A stretch of 43,997 nt of DNA, taken from the IMG/VR virus record IMGVR_UViG_3300025896_000045, positions 1 to 43,997 of that record; one strand, written 5' to 3'. Below, piece by piece: positions 1 through 8,398 of the stretch. The stretch comes from a virus. A model generated the notes under the pieces. It was given only the letters and a program-made list of their open reading frames with translations, had not been told where the DNA came from and searched no databases. Every line of letters starts with the position of its first letter. Position 1 is the stretch's first letter. The position numbers and the translations under genes are program-made.

Positions 1-7
1 TAAAAAA

Positions 8-361
8 ATGATTAAAATTGTAAGACTCAAAGATAATGGTTTTGATATCATATGTGATATGTTAGAACAAACAGCAGATTCAGTAACATTAGATCAACCC
101 ATGGAATTCGAAGTTCGCAATAAAGAGCTTGCTATGAATTATTGGTTGCCTATCAATATGATTAAAGAGAATTTGGTATCTATCAAATTAGATAACATTC
201 TATGTGTGATCGAACCTACCGCAGAATTTATTGAGTTCTATGCAAATACTGTGGAACGTATCGGTGGTGTTTTATCTGGTGAAGAAGATCAGGAACACTA
301 TGAAGATATAATGGATGCTATGGATGAACTAGATAGTAATAAAGGATTGGTTATTCATTAA
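8..361 (+). CDS. Conserved phage protein, possible Sm-like fold
   Basis: A 117-aa acidic protein that I cannot name with certainty. Its N-terminal half (IVRLKDNGFDIICDMLEQTADSVTLDQPM) reads as short beta strands, with the pattern 'effect on a ligand - E - strand - P'. The same layout appears in the 102-aa protein encoded at 23528 just before gp43, and both end in an AEFIEFYAN / AEDFIKNYN motif. The two are probably paralogs. The fold resembles the LSm/Sm-like beta barrel, but that is inference. The gene lies directly upstream of the late sigma factor gene. The start is the first ATG of the frame, and the sequence upstream is cut by the window edge. Confidence 0.7.
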   Translation: MIKIVRLKDNGFDIICDMLEQTADSVTLDQPMEFEVRNKELAMNYWLPINMIKENLVSIKLDNILCVIEPTAEFIEFYANTVERIGGVLSGEEDQEHYEDIMDAMDELDSNKGLVIH

Positions 362-391
362 CATCATCAGGCAACACCGAGATGATACATC

Positions 392-988
392 ATGGCAAGC
401 CGTTTGTCAACAACTTTTAATGGTACACTTGAAATGACAACTACGAAAAAAACAAAAAACTACATAAACAATGAAGATTTCCTGAAAGCTTTGGTAGATT
501 ACAAAGCACAATCTAAGGAAGCCAAAGAGAATAACCTTCCTAAACCTATCATTCCTAATTACATTGGGGAATGTTTCATGAAAATTGCTGAAGGTTTATC
601 ACACAAACCCAACTTCATTAACTATACATACCGTGACGAAATGATGTCCGATGGTATCGAAAACTGCCTGATGTATTTTGAAAACTTTGATGAAACAAAA
701 TCGAAGAATCCATTTGCATACTTCACACAAGTTATCTACTTTGCATTTCTCCGCAGAATCCAAAAAGAAAAAAAACAACTATACGTCAAATACAAAGCTA
801 CTGAACTGTTTGGTATCCTTGATGAATTTGAAATGTTGGAATCAGAAGACGGATCATCCAAACAATTTGAACTATATGACAACATATCCGAATTCATAGA
901 AACCTATGAGGATGCCAGAAAAGCAAAGAAAGCAGAAAAAGAAGCGGCAAAGAAGCCGAAAGGTGTTGAAAAATTTATGGAGGAGTGA
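392..988 (+). CDS. 55: Late-transcription sigma factor gp55
   Basis: T4-type gp55 directs host RNA polymerase to late promoters of the TATAAATA type. The diagnostic core is visible at about residues 100-130: KSKNPFAYFTQ followed by FAFLRRIQKEKKQ, the sigma region 2-like DNA-binding helix kept in marine T4-like phages. The C-terminus is a charged tail (AKKAEKEAAKK) that could hold the clamp-interacting segment. At 198 aa it is close to the family size (T4 gp55 is 185 aa). An internal ATG at 434 (MTTTKK...) matches the usual start of homologs better, but neither start has a strong Shine-Dalgarno (SD), so 434 is a real alternative. Matching late promoters lie at 4214 and 38704. Confidence 0.93.
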   Translation: MASRLSTTFNGTLEMTTTKKTKNYINNEDFLKALVDYKAQSKEAKENNLPKPIIPNYIGECFMKIAEGLSHKPNFINYTYRDEMMSDGIENCLMYFENFDETKSKNPFAYFTQVIYFAFLRRIQKEKKQLYVKYKATELFGILDEFEMLESEDGSSKQFELYDNISEFIETYEDARKAKKAEKEAAKKPKGVEKFMEE

Positions 989-992
989 TATA

Positions 993-1439
993 ATGAAAGT
1001 TGGATTTGTTGCATCATGTTTTGATTTGTTCCATGCAGGACATATCATGATGCTTAAAGAAGCTAAACAGCACTGTGACTATTTGATTGCAGGTCTACAA
1101 ACAGACCCTACTTTGGATCGACCAGAGAAGAACCGTCCAATTCAATCAATAGTTGAACGCCACATACAGTTAGAAGCATGTAAGTACATTGATGAGATCG
1201 TGGTCTACGCCACAGAGAAAGATTTAATGGATGTATTGTTATCGTTTCCAATTGATGTTCGTATCATCGGTGAAGAATACCAACATAAGAGTTTCACAGG
1301 CAAAGAATTACCTATTGAGTTATGTTACAACAAACGCAGACACAGTTTCAGTACATCAGAATTGAGACAACGCGTAATTGATCGTGAAAGAACAAAGAAT
1401 GAGAGTAGCAATAATAACAGATCAACACTTCGGAGCTAG
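993..1439 (+). CDS. Cytidylyltransferase-like nucleotidyltransferase
   Basis: Nucleotidyltransferase-fold protein of the glycerol-3-phosphate cytidylyltransferase type, 148 aa. The N-terminus GFVASCFDLFHAGHI carries the HxGH motif (HAGH), and the family's second signature region reads SFSTSELRQR near the end (family form RTxGISTT). These enzymes join CTP or ATP to a phosphorylated small molecule and release pyrophosphate. The substrate cannot be told here. I chose ATG 993 because GGAGG lies just upstream; the longer open frame from 906 overlaps gp55 without support. It overlaps the gp47 gene by about 40 bases, so translation is probably coupled. Confidence 0.85.
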   Translation: MKVGFVASCFDLFHAGHIMMLKEAKQHCDYLIAGLQTDPTLDRPEKNRPIQSIVERHIQLEACKYIDEIVVYATEKDLMDVLLSFPIDVRIIGEEYQHKSFTGKELPIELCYNKRRHSFSTSELRQRVIDRERTKNESSNNNRSTLRS

Positions 1440-2481
1440 AAATGACTCTGTAAACTTCTTGGATTTTTACGAGAAGTTCTACAAAGATACCTTTTTTCCT
1501 ACACTAAAGAAGGAAGGCATCAAGACTGTATTAATTCTTGGTGACACATTCGACCGTAGGAAGTATGTAAACTTCTATTCACTAAAAAGAACCAAAGAAA
1601 TGTTCTTTGATGTTTTACAAAAAGAGCAAATTGAAGTTTACATGCTTGCTGGTAATCATGATACCTATTTCAAGAATACCAATGATGTTAATTCAGTAGA
1701 CTTGTTACTGAAAGAGTATGATAACGTCACGGTTATTGATACACCACAGACAATACATTTAGATTATGGCAATGATAGTCATGATGTGTGCATGATTCCA
1801 TGGATTTGTGTTGATAACTATGAACAATGCATGACTGAAATGAAAAATACATCATCTACAATATGTATGGGTCATTTTGAAATCTCTGGTTTTGCAATGT
1901 ATCGTGGTATGCCATCACATGAAGGCATAGACAGAAGCACCTTCAGAAAATTTGATATGACTTTTTCTGGTCATTATCACCACAAATCACAGGCAGATGA
2001 CATATATTACCTAGGTAATCCATATGAAATGACCTGGCAAGATTACAATGATGACCGAGGTTTTCATCTGTTTGATTTGAATACCAAGGACTTAGAGTTC
2101 ATCAAAAATCCTAATAAGATGTTTCATCGAATCATCTATGATGACAAAGTGGAATCTATCAAAGAAATTAACGAAAAAGATTTCTCAGGATATACTGGCA
2201 CATATGTTAAAGTGGTAGTAATTAACAAAACCAACCCATATTTGTTTGACAAATTCATGAATAGCCTGTATAATGTTAATCCAATAGACATTAGTATTGC
2301 AGAAGATATGTCTGATTTGTTGGATGGCACAGATGATGAATCTGTTGATGAAGCAGAAGATACGTTGACACTATTGAATAAATTTGTTGATGGTATCACA
2401 GAAGAAAACTTGGATAACGATAAATTGAAAACTCTGTTAAAAGAACTTTATGTTGAAGCATTGAACACTGAACAAGCATGA
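1399..2481 (+). CDS. 47: Recombination endonuclease subunit gp47 (Mre11-like)
   Basis: Nuclease subunit of the gp46-gp47 complex, the phage Mre11-Rad50. It resects DNA ends for recombination-dependent replication and degrades host DNA. Metallophosphoesterase motifs are in order: D8-x-H10 (ITDQHFG), G48-D49, GNHD at 85-88, then MGHFE and SGHYHH further on. The length from this start is 360 aa (T4 gp47 is 339). ATG 1399 (MRVAIITDQHFG) is preferred over the upstream open frame at 1378 because motif I belongs at the very N-terminus. The gene ends by overlapping the gp46 start by 4 bases (ATGA), consistent with equimolar synthesis. Confidence 0.96.
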   Translation: MRVAIITDQHFGARNDSVNFLDFYEKFYKDTFFPTLKKEGIKTVLILGDTFDRRKYVNFYSLKRTKEMFFDVLQKEQIEVYMLAGNHDTYFKNTNDVNSVDLLLKEYDNVTVIDTPQTIHLDYGNDSHDVCMIPWICVDNYEQCMTEMKNTSSTICMGHFEISGFAMYRGMPSHEGIDRSTFRKFDMTFSGHYHHKSQADDIYYLGNPYEMTWQDYNDDRGFHLFDLNTKDLEFIKNPNKMFHRIIYDDKVESIKEINEKDFSGYTGTYVKVVVINKTNPYLFDKFMNSLYNVNPIDISIAEDMSDLLDGTDDESVDEAEDTLTLLNKFVDGITEENLDNDKLKTLLKELYVEALNTEQA

Positions 2482-4196
2482 TATTATTTCAATATGTTAA
2501 ATGGAAAAACTTCTTATCGACTGGTGCTGCATATACAGAGATAAACTTTACCAAATCAACCAACACACTAATCATCGGACACAATGGTGCAGGTAAATCT
2601 ACCATTCTTGATGCATTATGTTTTGGTCTGTTTGGTAAACCGTTTCGTAAGATCAATAAACCACAACTGTTGAACTCAATCAATCAACGTGATTGTACGA
2701 TTGAAATTGGTTTTAATATTGGTCAAAAAAAGTATAAGATTGTGCGTGGTATCAAACCTAATGTGTTTGAAATCTACTGCAATGATGTTTTGCTGAATCA
2801 AGATGCTGCTGCAAAAGACTATCAGGAAATATTAGAGAAGAACATTCTCAAATTAAATTATAAGTCCTTTACGCAGGTAGTTATTCTTGGTTCAGCATCC
2901 TTTGTTCCCTTCATGCAATTGTCTGCGGCAGACCGTAGGACAATCATTGAAGATTTGTTAGACATCCAAATTTTCTCCACTATGAACGGTGTGTTGAAAG
3001 ATAAGATGTACAATCTGAAAGACAATATCTCTAAAGGCAGGTATGCCGTTGAGTTAATTGAAGAAAAGATTGAAATGCAGTTGGCAAACATTGAAGAACA
3101 CAAGAAACATAATGATGATGAGATTGCCAGTAAAAAGCAAGAGATTGATACATCCAAAAAACAACTAAAAGATATACTGAAACAGGTAGAGTTAATCAAT
3201 AAACATATTGATGTTTTAACTTCCAAGATCGGCGATAAAAAAGAGAAGTTGGAAAAGAAATCAAAATCGTTATTCACACTACAGGGTAAATTAGAAAGCA
3301 ATATCAAGAAGAATGAAAAAGATATTGAGTTCTATGAACATAACGATTCTTGTCCTACATGTAAACAATCGATTGAATCTAATTTCAAACAGCAACAAGT
3401 AGATGAACGTAAAGAAAAGGTTGTACTGCAACAATCAGGATTAACTGAACTGTCTGATGAGTTAAAGAATGTTCAAGGTGAAATGAAAACCATTTCGGAT
3501 ATTGTAAAACATATCAATGAACATAGTAATGAAATTACCAAACATAATGCAACCATGTTGGCAATATCAAAGTATATTAAGAAGGTGCAGGCAGAAATTA
3601 CTGCCTTGTCTGTAAAATACAATGATGCAGAAGATAGTAACCAAAAATTAAAAGACCTTCGTACAGATTTGATAATGCAAACAGAAGCATTACAAGAAGG
3701 TGCAGAAGAAAAACAATATTTGGAGTATGCAGCAACGTTATTGAAAGATACCGGTATCAAAACAAAAATCATTAAGCAATATTTGCCTGTGATGAATAAG
3801 ATGATTAATAAGTATTTGACTGCAATGGATTTCTTTGTCAACTTCAATATCAATGAAAACTTTGAAGAAACAATCAAGAGCAGACACCGTGATGAGTTTT
3901 CGTATGCAAACTTTTCTGAAGGTGAAAAAATGCGTATTGACCTGGCACTGTTGTTCACATGGAGACAGATTGCTAAGATGAAGAACTCGACCAATACAAA
4001 CTTGTTGATCTTGGATGAAGTGTTTGATTCGAGTTTAGACACAGTAGGTACTGAAGAATTTTTAAAGTTGATACATGAAATGGGAACAGATACAAACGTG
4101 TTCGTTATTTCACATAAAGGCGACCAACTGTTTGACAAATTCAGAAGCGTAATTAGGTTCGAAAAGGTAAACAATTTCAGTCGTATCAAAAAATAA
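2478..4196 (+). CDS. 46: Recombination endonuclease subunit gp46 (Rad50-like ATPase)
   Basis: SMC-like ATPase partner of gp47, 572 aa (T4 gp46 is 560). Walker A is GHNGAGKST at 34-42. A long coiled coil rich in K, E and Q spans roughly 170-420 and is interrupted by the zinc hook CPTCKQS. The ABC signature region FSEGEKMRIDLAL and Walker B LLILDEVFDS lie near the C-terminus, followed by the H-loop region FVISHKG. It binds and bridges DNA ends as a dimer with gp47. The start overlaps the gp47 stop. Confidence 0.97.
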   Translation: MILFQYVKWKNFLSTGAAYTEINFTKSTNTLIIGHNGAGKSTILDALCFGLFGKPFRKINKPQLLNSINQRDCTIEIGFNIGQKKYKIVRGIKPNVFEIYCNDVLLNQDAAAKDYQEILEKNILKLNYKSFTQVVILGSASFVPFMQLSAADRRTIIEDLLDIQIFSTMNGVLKDKMYNLKDNISKGRYAVELIEEKIEMQLANIEEHKKHNDDEIASKKQEIDTSKKQLKDILKQVELINKHIDVLTSKIGDKKEKLEKKSKSLFTLQGKLESNIKKNEKDIEFYEHNDSCPTCKQSIESNFKQQQVDERKEKVVLQQSGLTELSDELKNVQGEMKTISDIVKHINEHSNEITKHNATMLAISKYIKKVQAEITALSVKYNDAEDSNQKLKDLRTDLIMQTEALQEGAEEKQYLEYAATLLKDTGIKTKIIKQYLPVMNKMINKYLTAMDFFVNFNINENFEETIKSRHRDEFSYANFSEGEKMRIDLALLFTWRQIAKMKNSTNTNLLILDEVFDSSLDTVGTEEFLKLIHEMGTDTNVFVISHKGDQLFDKFRSVIRFEKVNNFSRIKK

Positions 4197-4239
4197 GTTA
4201 AAGTTCGATTTTGTATAAATAAAAAAGAACAACTTATTT
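4191..4239 (+). promoter_or_regulatory. Hairpin around a late promoter, next to the endonuclease VII ribosome site
   Basis: AAATAAGTT (4191-4199) and AACTTATTT (4231-4239) are a perfect 9-bp inverted repeat that encloses the late promoter TATAAATA (4214-4221). The 3' arm touches the SD GGAG (4240-4243). A transcript reading through from gp46 would form the stem. A late transcript starting near 4227 lacks the 5' arm and would leave the ribosome site open. Confidence 0.7.
4214..4221 (+). promoter_or_regulatory. T4-type late promoter TATAAATA
   Basis: Exact match to the T4 late -10 consensus, 28 bases upstream of the endonuclease VII start codon. It should be read by RNA polymerase with gp55, which is encoded in this window. 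Confidence 0.85.
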
Positions 4240-4248
4240 GGAGTTACC

Positions 4249-4707
4249 ATGGCAAGAAAGAAAAAGTATTCAGATTTACCCGAAAGAAGTCATCCAGACT
4301 ACATGAAACTATATGCAGAAAAGAATCGGGAAGAATTGAAGGAACGTCAGAAATCCTATCGTGATAAACGCATAGAGGATAATCCAAATCATTACAAAGA
4401 ACAATACAAAAAGTATGAAGAAACTCACAAAAAATGGAGAAAAGAAAATCGACATTTGGTGAGTGAGAAACAATGGAAATCTCGTGGCATTATAGACATG
4501 ACTTATGATAAGTTTTTGTTGGAGTTGGAAAAACAAAAATATAAATGTTTAATATGCAACAAGGAATTAAACAACCCTCAAGTTGACCATGACCACAACA
4601 CAGGTAAATATAGAGGCATACTTTGTGTTCCATGTAATAATGGACTAGGAATATATGAAAAGAAAAAAGATTTGTTCGAAAAATATTTGAAAGGTATTGC
4701 AAAATGA
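4249..4707 (+). CDS. 49: Recombination endonuclease VII (gp49-like)
   Basis: Endonuclease VII resolves Holliday junctions and branched DNA before packaging. This 152-aa protein (T4 gp49 is 157) has the family core in its C-terminal half: CLIC, then VDHDHNTGKYRGILC and PCNNGLG, giving the CxxC...CxxC zinc site and the DHDH catalytic histidines. The N-terminal 75 residues are a basic helical region unlike T4 gp49, so a free-standing HNH homing enzyme of the same family is an alternative. Placement behind a late promoter with a translation-blocking hairpin favours a true gp49 counterpart. SD GGAG is 5 bases before ATG. It overlaps the next gene by 4 bases. Confidence 0.82.
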   Translation: MARKKKYSDLPERSHPDYMKLYAEKNREELKERQKSYRDKRIEDNPNHYKEQYKKYEETHKKWRKENRHLVSEKQWKSRGIIDMTYDKFLLELEKQKYKCLICNKELNNPQVDHDHNTGKYRGILCVPCNNGLGIYEKKKDLFEKYLKGIAK

Positions 4708-5312
4708 GTGAAATTTTAACATTTAATACAAACGACTCAACTGTTTCGGCAGTTAAAGTAAAAACTTTTGATTTGGTTTCCGAAGATCATCCGGTATTGC
4801 ATCAAACATTACCTGAATTTAATTTTAAAAATCCACCTGTGGATCCTAATGAGTTTGCCTCTACATTGGTAGAATCATGCAAACGACATAACGGTTTAGG
4901 ATTATCTGCAAACCAATGTGGATTTAAATACCGAGTATTTGTTATGGGTTCAGGTGATGAGTATGTGGCATTCTTTAATCCTAAGGTAACAAAAATGGAA
5001 GGTGAATCTCACATGGATGAAGGTTGCCTGTCGTTCCCTCTGTTAAATCTTAGAGTTACTAGACCTAAAAGTATTGAAGTTGAATACCAGGACTTCTTAG
5101 GGCAAACAAAAACCTCCAGGTTTGAAGGACTATCCGCAAGAATCTTTCTGCATGAATTGGATCATATGAATGGTATTGTTTATACCAGCAGAGTAAAACC
5201 TTTAGCTTTGCAATTTGGATTAAAAAAGTTAAGAAAATTGGCAATTAAGTTGCGTAAGGGTCATAGACACCTCATAAACAATACTAAAGATTCTGCATCA
5301 ATTGTTTCTTAA
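4704..5312 (+). CDS. def: Peptide deformylase
   Basis: Removes the N-terminal formyl group from new proteins and is a common cargo gene in aquatic T4-like phages. All three metal-site motifs are visible: GLGLSANQ at 64-71, EGCLS at 106-110 with the cysteine ligand, and HELDH at 150-154. The first motif has Ser where cellular enzymes usually have Ala. The 202-aa protein is longer than most phage forms (often 130-170 aa) because of a 30-residue N-terminal lead and a basic C-terminal tail. Its start overlaps the endonuclease VII stop (ATGA). The last 29 bases overlap a convergent gene. Confidence 0.93.
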   Translation: MSEILTFNTNDSTVSAVKVKTFDLVSEDHPVLHQTLPEFNFKNPPVDPNEFASTLVESCKRHNGLGLSANQCGFKYRVFVMGSGDEYVAFFNPKVTKMEGESHMDEGCLSFPLLNLRVTRPKSIEVEYQDFLGQTKTSRFEGLSARIFLHELDHMNGIVYTSRVKPLALQFGLKKLRKLAIKLRKGHRHLINNTKDSASIVS

Positions 5313-5775
5313 TTGCTAAAGTTTTTTTCATAGATTCGGATCTTTTCTTCAGAGATTCTTCGGATGGCACTTTACCTTTTCTGGTAGATGCCATCTTTTC
5401 TATGTGTTCTTTTGATTTTGGTTTATTTTTAAGTTTTTGTGAAATTTTTATTTTGGTGGATTCTTTTGATATTCTACCTAAAGTTCCTTCACCACCACGA
5501 GTTTCATTATAACCTTTTTTGAACGAATCATACTCATTGATAAAATAATTTTCCATTACATTCAAACAATGTTGACCATCTTTTGATTGATAAATGACAT
5601 CCCAAATAAAATTATCCCACCCATATTTTCTAAATGCAAAATATAAATGTTGATTTCGTTTATTTAAAAAATATCGGTGACTATATTTTCTTTTTGGCCA
5701 ACAAGAATCAAACCCAATATATATTTTATTGTTCAGTTTGTTGGTAATCCTGTAAATGGAATAAATGCTTGACAT
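5284..5775 (-). CDS. GIY-YIG homing endonuclease
   Basis: A 163-aa free-standing GIY-YIG nuclease. The N-terminus IYSIYRITN...KIYIGFD gives the variant GIY and YIG strands (residues 3-23), followed by the conserved arginine region KRKYSHR and E95 in MENYFINEYD. The C-terminal half has repeated K/S-rich segments of the NUMOD3 type (SKESTKIKIS, SKEHIEKMAS, SEESLKKRSE) that bind DNA. It is inverted relative to its neighbours and overlaps peptide deformylase by 29 bases, as expected for a mobile gene inserted between host genes. No intron is evident. Its start codon lies inside the -35 box of the promoter for the next gene. Confidence 0.85.
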   Translation of the reverse strand: MSSIYSIYRITNKLNNKIYIGFDSCWPKRKYSHRYFLNKRNQHLYFAFRKYGWDNFIWDVIYQSKDGQHCLNVMENYFINEYDSFKKGYNETRGGEGTLGRISKESTKIKISQKLKNKPKSKEHIEKMASTRKGKVPSEESLKKRSESMKKTLAIKKQLMQNL

Positions 5776-5797
5776 AGTTTATGGTTTATGTTATAAT
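5769..5797 (+). promoter_or_regulatory. Consensus sigma-70 promoter for the first DruA-like gene
   Basis: TTGACA (5769-5774), 17-base spacer, TATAAT (5792-5797), with TGT before the -10 (extended -10). The -35 overlaps the first codon of the divergent GIY-YIG gene. The expected start is near 5804, leaving a 54-base leader before ATG 5858. Confidence 0.88.
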
Positions 5798-5857
5798 GTA
5801 AAAACTGAGTAAAATGGTTTACTCCCCAATATATAGATAATTTGGCAAAGAAGATTA

Positions 5858-7123
5858 ATGGCAACTCCAATAGATTATGTAAACAAACAATGGGACGAAT
5901 GGTCATCCAATAATCCCGTTGATAGTTTTGCACACATCGATACCGAAACACTTAAAAAGGTTCTTATTCAGGACTTGACTTATGCTTCTGGTATGGATGT
6001 GCGTGAATATACTTTGTACCAAAAGTGGTGTGAAGTTAAAGAGCGTTATCCAACACATGAAATGAGTACATTGTTTGGTGATGAAGTGCAGATGGTTAAT
6101 CCAGAACAGAAAAAACTAGTAGATATGGTTCGTTCTAATTTCTGGATGCCAGAAAGTCCAGATGATTACACCAATTTGAAACCTACCATGTCATTGTACA
6201 ATGGCGACCTTGCTGAAACTTGGAATGCTATTCGTACATTTTCTTCTACAATGAAGAATAATTCAAATATTGGTCGTAATCTATTCTATACTGTGACAGA
6301 TGAAGTCACTGGTAAGTACCTTGGTGTCATTTGTATATCGTCCGACTTCTTGGATCTCACTCCAAGAGACAAAGCGATTGGTTGGTCGAGAGATGTTAAG
6401 ACTCAACAACATATGATTAACCACACAGCAATCGGTTCGACCATCGTACCTTTACAACCTCTTGGTTATAACTACATGGGTGGTAAATTGCTGGCACTGA
6501 TGTGTCTTTCTGACACGGTGCAAAAAGACTGGAAAGAAAAATACAAGGACGTTCTTGTTGGTGTTACTACTACATCATTATATGGCAACACCAAAACAAA
6601 TGGTTTGTCACAGTATGATGGATTAGAACACTGGAACAAGATGGGTTTTTCTTCTGGTTCAGTTGCCTTCGAACCTAGTAGGGCAACTAAAAAAATGGTT
6701 TTTGATTGGATTAAAGAAAATTATCCACGAAAGTATTTCGAATGGTGGGAAGCAAAAAATACTCAAGGTTTGCCACTTAAACGAGATCATAAGAACCGTT
6801 CACTCAACTTTGCCTATTCAAAACTTGGTATTCCCAAGGAACTGATTCGCACTGAGCATCAAAGAGGAATCTATTTCTCTCCTCTTTATAATAACACCAA
6901 TGAGTATCTTCGCAAGGAGATTGGTGATGCAGACCTGGTAAAGTCCTTTGATACCAGTTCAGAGGCGCTTGCCAATATTTGGAAAACCAAGTATGCTAAG
7001 GGTCGTATATCAATGTTGAAGAAAAAGAATACCGTTTCCTACGAAGCGTTGTTCTATGATGACCTGATATATTTGTCCTGGGAAGATACCAAGACAAAAT
7101 ATTTACCTCAGATTGGTAGATAA
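5858..7123 (+). CDS. DruA-like protein (DUF4338 family), copy 1
   Basis: A 421-aa protein that I place in the DUF4338/DruA family, named from the bacterial Druantia anti-phage system. Family-like core segments are GKYLGVICISSD (about 150-161), PRDKAIGWS, HTAIGSTIVPLQPLGYNYMGGKLLA (about 190-215) and LVGVTTTSLYG. A second member is encoded at 30184 with the same core order. The molecular activity of DruA-type proteins is not established, and a role for phage-borne members is unknown. It has its own perfect sigma-70 promoter, so early expression is likely. The assignment rests on remembered family motifs, not a search. Confidence 0.65.
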   Translation: MATPIDYVNKQWDEWSSNNPVDSFAHIDTETLKKVLIQDLTYASGMDVREYTLYQKWCEVKERYPTHEMSTLFGDEVQMVNPEQKKLVDMVRSNFWMPESPDDYTNLKPTMSLYNGDLAETWNAIRTFSSTMKNNSNIGRNLFYTVTDEVTGKYLGVICISSDFLDLTPRDKAIGWSRDVKTQQHMINHTAIGSTIVPLQPLGYNYMGGKLLALMCLSDTVQKDWKEKYKDVLVGVTTTSLYGNTKTNGLSQYDGLEHWNKMGFSSGSVAFEPSRATKKMVFDWIKENYPRKYFEWWEAKNTQGLPLKRDHKNRSLNFAYSKLGIPKELIRTEHQRGIYFSPLYNNTNEYLRKEIGDADLVKSFDTSSEALANIWKTKYAKGRISMLKKKNTVSYEALFYDDLIYLSWEDTKTKYLPQIGR

Positions 7124-7146
7124 TTCAAGTATACCACAAAATATGC

Positions 7147-7175
7147 TTGACAAGTACACTACATATTGATATAAT
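7147..7175 (+). promoter_or_regulatory. Consensus sigma-70 promoter with extended -10
   Basis: TTGACA (7147-7152), 17 bases, TATAAT (7170-7175) preceded by TGA. The start should be near 7182, so the upstream ATG at 7184 would be almost leaderless and ATG 7235 is the better start for the downstream gene. Confidence 0.9.
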
Positions 7176-7234
7176 GTGTACTCTTGCATAACGCAAGGAA
7201 ATTCAATGACAACTTTATTATTATAGGAAATACT

Positions 7235-7513
7235 ATGACTACAGCACAAAAAACCTCCGCAAAAACCAAAATTCTGAACTTCCTGAACAAGACTGGGGGT
7301 TACAATACCCTGACCGTTGCTCAGGCACAAGCACGTTTTGGTATTCAAAATGTCTCAGCACGTATTGATGAATTGCGTCAAGAAGGTCATGTGATCTACA
7401 CCAACACCAAAACTCGTGGTGATGGTTCAAAAGTAAAATCTTACCGTATGGGCAAACCAACCAAAGCTATGGTTCGTGCTGCCCTGCAAACTGGTTACAG
7501 TCTGACTGCTTAA
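7235..7513 (+). CDS. Small helix-turn-helix protein
   Basis: A 92-aa basic protein. Residues about 10-60 (TKILNFLNKTGGYNTLTVAQAQARFGIQNVSARIDELRQEGHVIYT) read as a winged helix-turn-helix, with a recognition helix around NVSARIDELRQEG. The pattern fits the small phage HTH_39-type domain. It probably binds DNA, and the target is unknown. The start at 7235 is chosen for its upstream AGGA and because the ATG at 7184 lies at the transcription start. The gene stands alone between a consensus promoter and a strong terminator, a monocistronic unit likely to be highly transcribed. Confidence 0.8.
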   Translation: MTTAQKTSAKTKILNFLNKTGGYNTLTVAQAQARFGIQNVSARIDELRQEGHVIYTNTKTRGDGSKVKSYRMGKPTKAMVRAALQTGYSLTA

Positions 7514-7527
7514 TTAGTTTTATGCTA

Positions 7528-7564
7528 GGGAGACACCACCGTAATGGTGGTTCTCCCTTTTTTT
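7528..7564 (+). terminator. Strong rho-independent terminator
   Basis: GGGAGA-C-ACCACC pairs with GGTGGT-TCTCCC (12 bp, one bulged C) around the loop GTAAT, followed by a run of seven T. It ends the unit of the small HTH gene. Confidence 0.92.
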
Positions 7565-7579
7565 GTTTTTGGAGAAAAA

Positions 7580-8398
7580 ATGGAAATTTCAATTAAAAAA
7601 GAAGAGCTACAAAAGAAAAGCATTTTTGTAGCAACTCCAATGTATGGTGGTTTGAATCATGGTCTTTATGCCAAAGCATGTTTAGACCTACAAGCAATTT
7701 GTATGCAATACGGCATCGCAGTTAAGTTTTCATTCTTGTTTAATGAATCACTTATTACTCGTGCTCGTAATTATTTGGTAGATGAATTCATTCATCGTTC
7801 GGATTGTACACATCTGTTGTTCTTGGATGCAGACGTACACTTTAATCCACAAGATGTGATTGCATTGCTCGCACTTGATAAAGATGTTATCGGCGGACCT
7901 TATCCCAAAAAGGCAATCAAGTGGAAATCTGTACTGAAGGCAATCCAAAAGGATCCTAATATTGATATTAGTGTTCTGGAGAAATTGACTGGAGATTACG
8001 TTTTTAATCCAGTACAAGGCACACAACAATTCTCAGTTACTGAACCACTGGAAGTTCTTGAGATTGGTACCGGTTTCATGATGGTTAAACGTGAAGTATT
8101 TGAAAAGATGACTGAAGCGTATCCAACCATTCGTTACAAACCAGATCATGTTGGCCAAGCAAACTTTGATGGTTCACGTTACATTCATGCATTCTTTGAT
8201 ACTGTTATTGATACTAAAGACAGTATTACAGGTGGCGGTTCAGATCGTTACTTGTCAGAAGATTATATGTTCTGTCAAATGTGGCGCAAGATCGGCGGGC
8301 AAATTTACCTTTGCCCATGGATGAGAGCAGATCACATCGGCACTTATCACTTCCGTGGTGATATGCCGGCAGTAGCAAACTTCGTCGGAGAAATGTGA
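7580..8398 (+). CDS. Glycosyltransferase (GT-A fold)
   Basis: A 272-aa protein of the GT-A type seen in T4-like aquatic phages. It has an N-terminal strand IFVATPMYGG, NESLITRARN, and the metal-binding region LLFLDADVHF (a DxD-type site) about residues 75-84. The C-terminal part has EDYMFCQMWRKIGG and WMRADHIGTYHF. It should transfer a sugar from a nucleotide donor to an unknown acceptor, such as virion protein, phage DNA or host surface. ATG 7580 has GGAG upstream and excludes the terminator, unlike the open frame from 7544. It abuts the next gene (TGATG). Confidence 0.78.
   Translation: MEISIKKEELQKKSIFVATPMYGGLNHGLYAKACLDLQAICMQYGIAVKFSFLFNESLITRARNYLVDEFIHRSDCTHLLFLDADVHFNPQDVIALLALDKDVIGGPYPKKAIKWKSVLKAIQKDPNIDISVLEKLTGDYVFNPVQGTQQFSVTEPLEVLEIGTGFMMVKREVFEKMTEAYPTIRYKPDHVGQANFDGSRYIHAFFDTVIDTKDSITGGGSDRYLSEDYMFCQMWRKIGGQIYLCPWMRADHIGTYHFRGDMPAVANFVGEM

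Noticed and set aside
3473-4189. 238-codon minus-strand frame opposite gp46
   Set aside because: It is the shadow of the gp46 coding strand with low-complexity, Ser/Leu/Ile-rich translation and no SD.
5284-5775. An intron containing the GIY-YIG gene
   Set aside because: Peptide deformylase is complete and the flanking DruA-like gene is intact, so the nuclease is free-standing.
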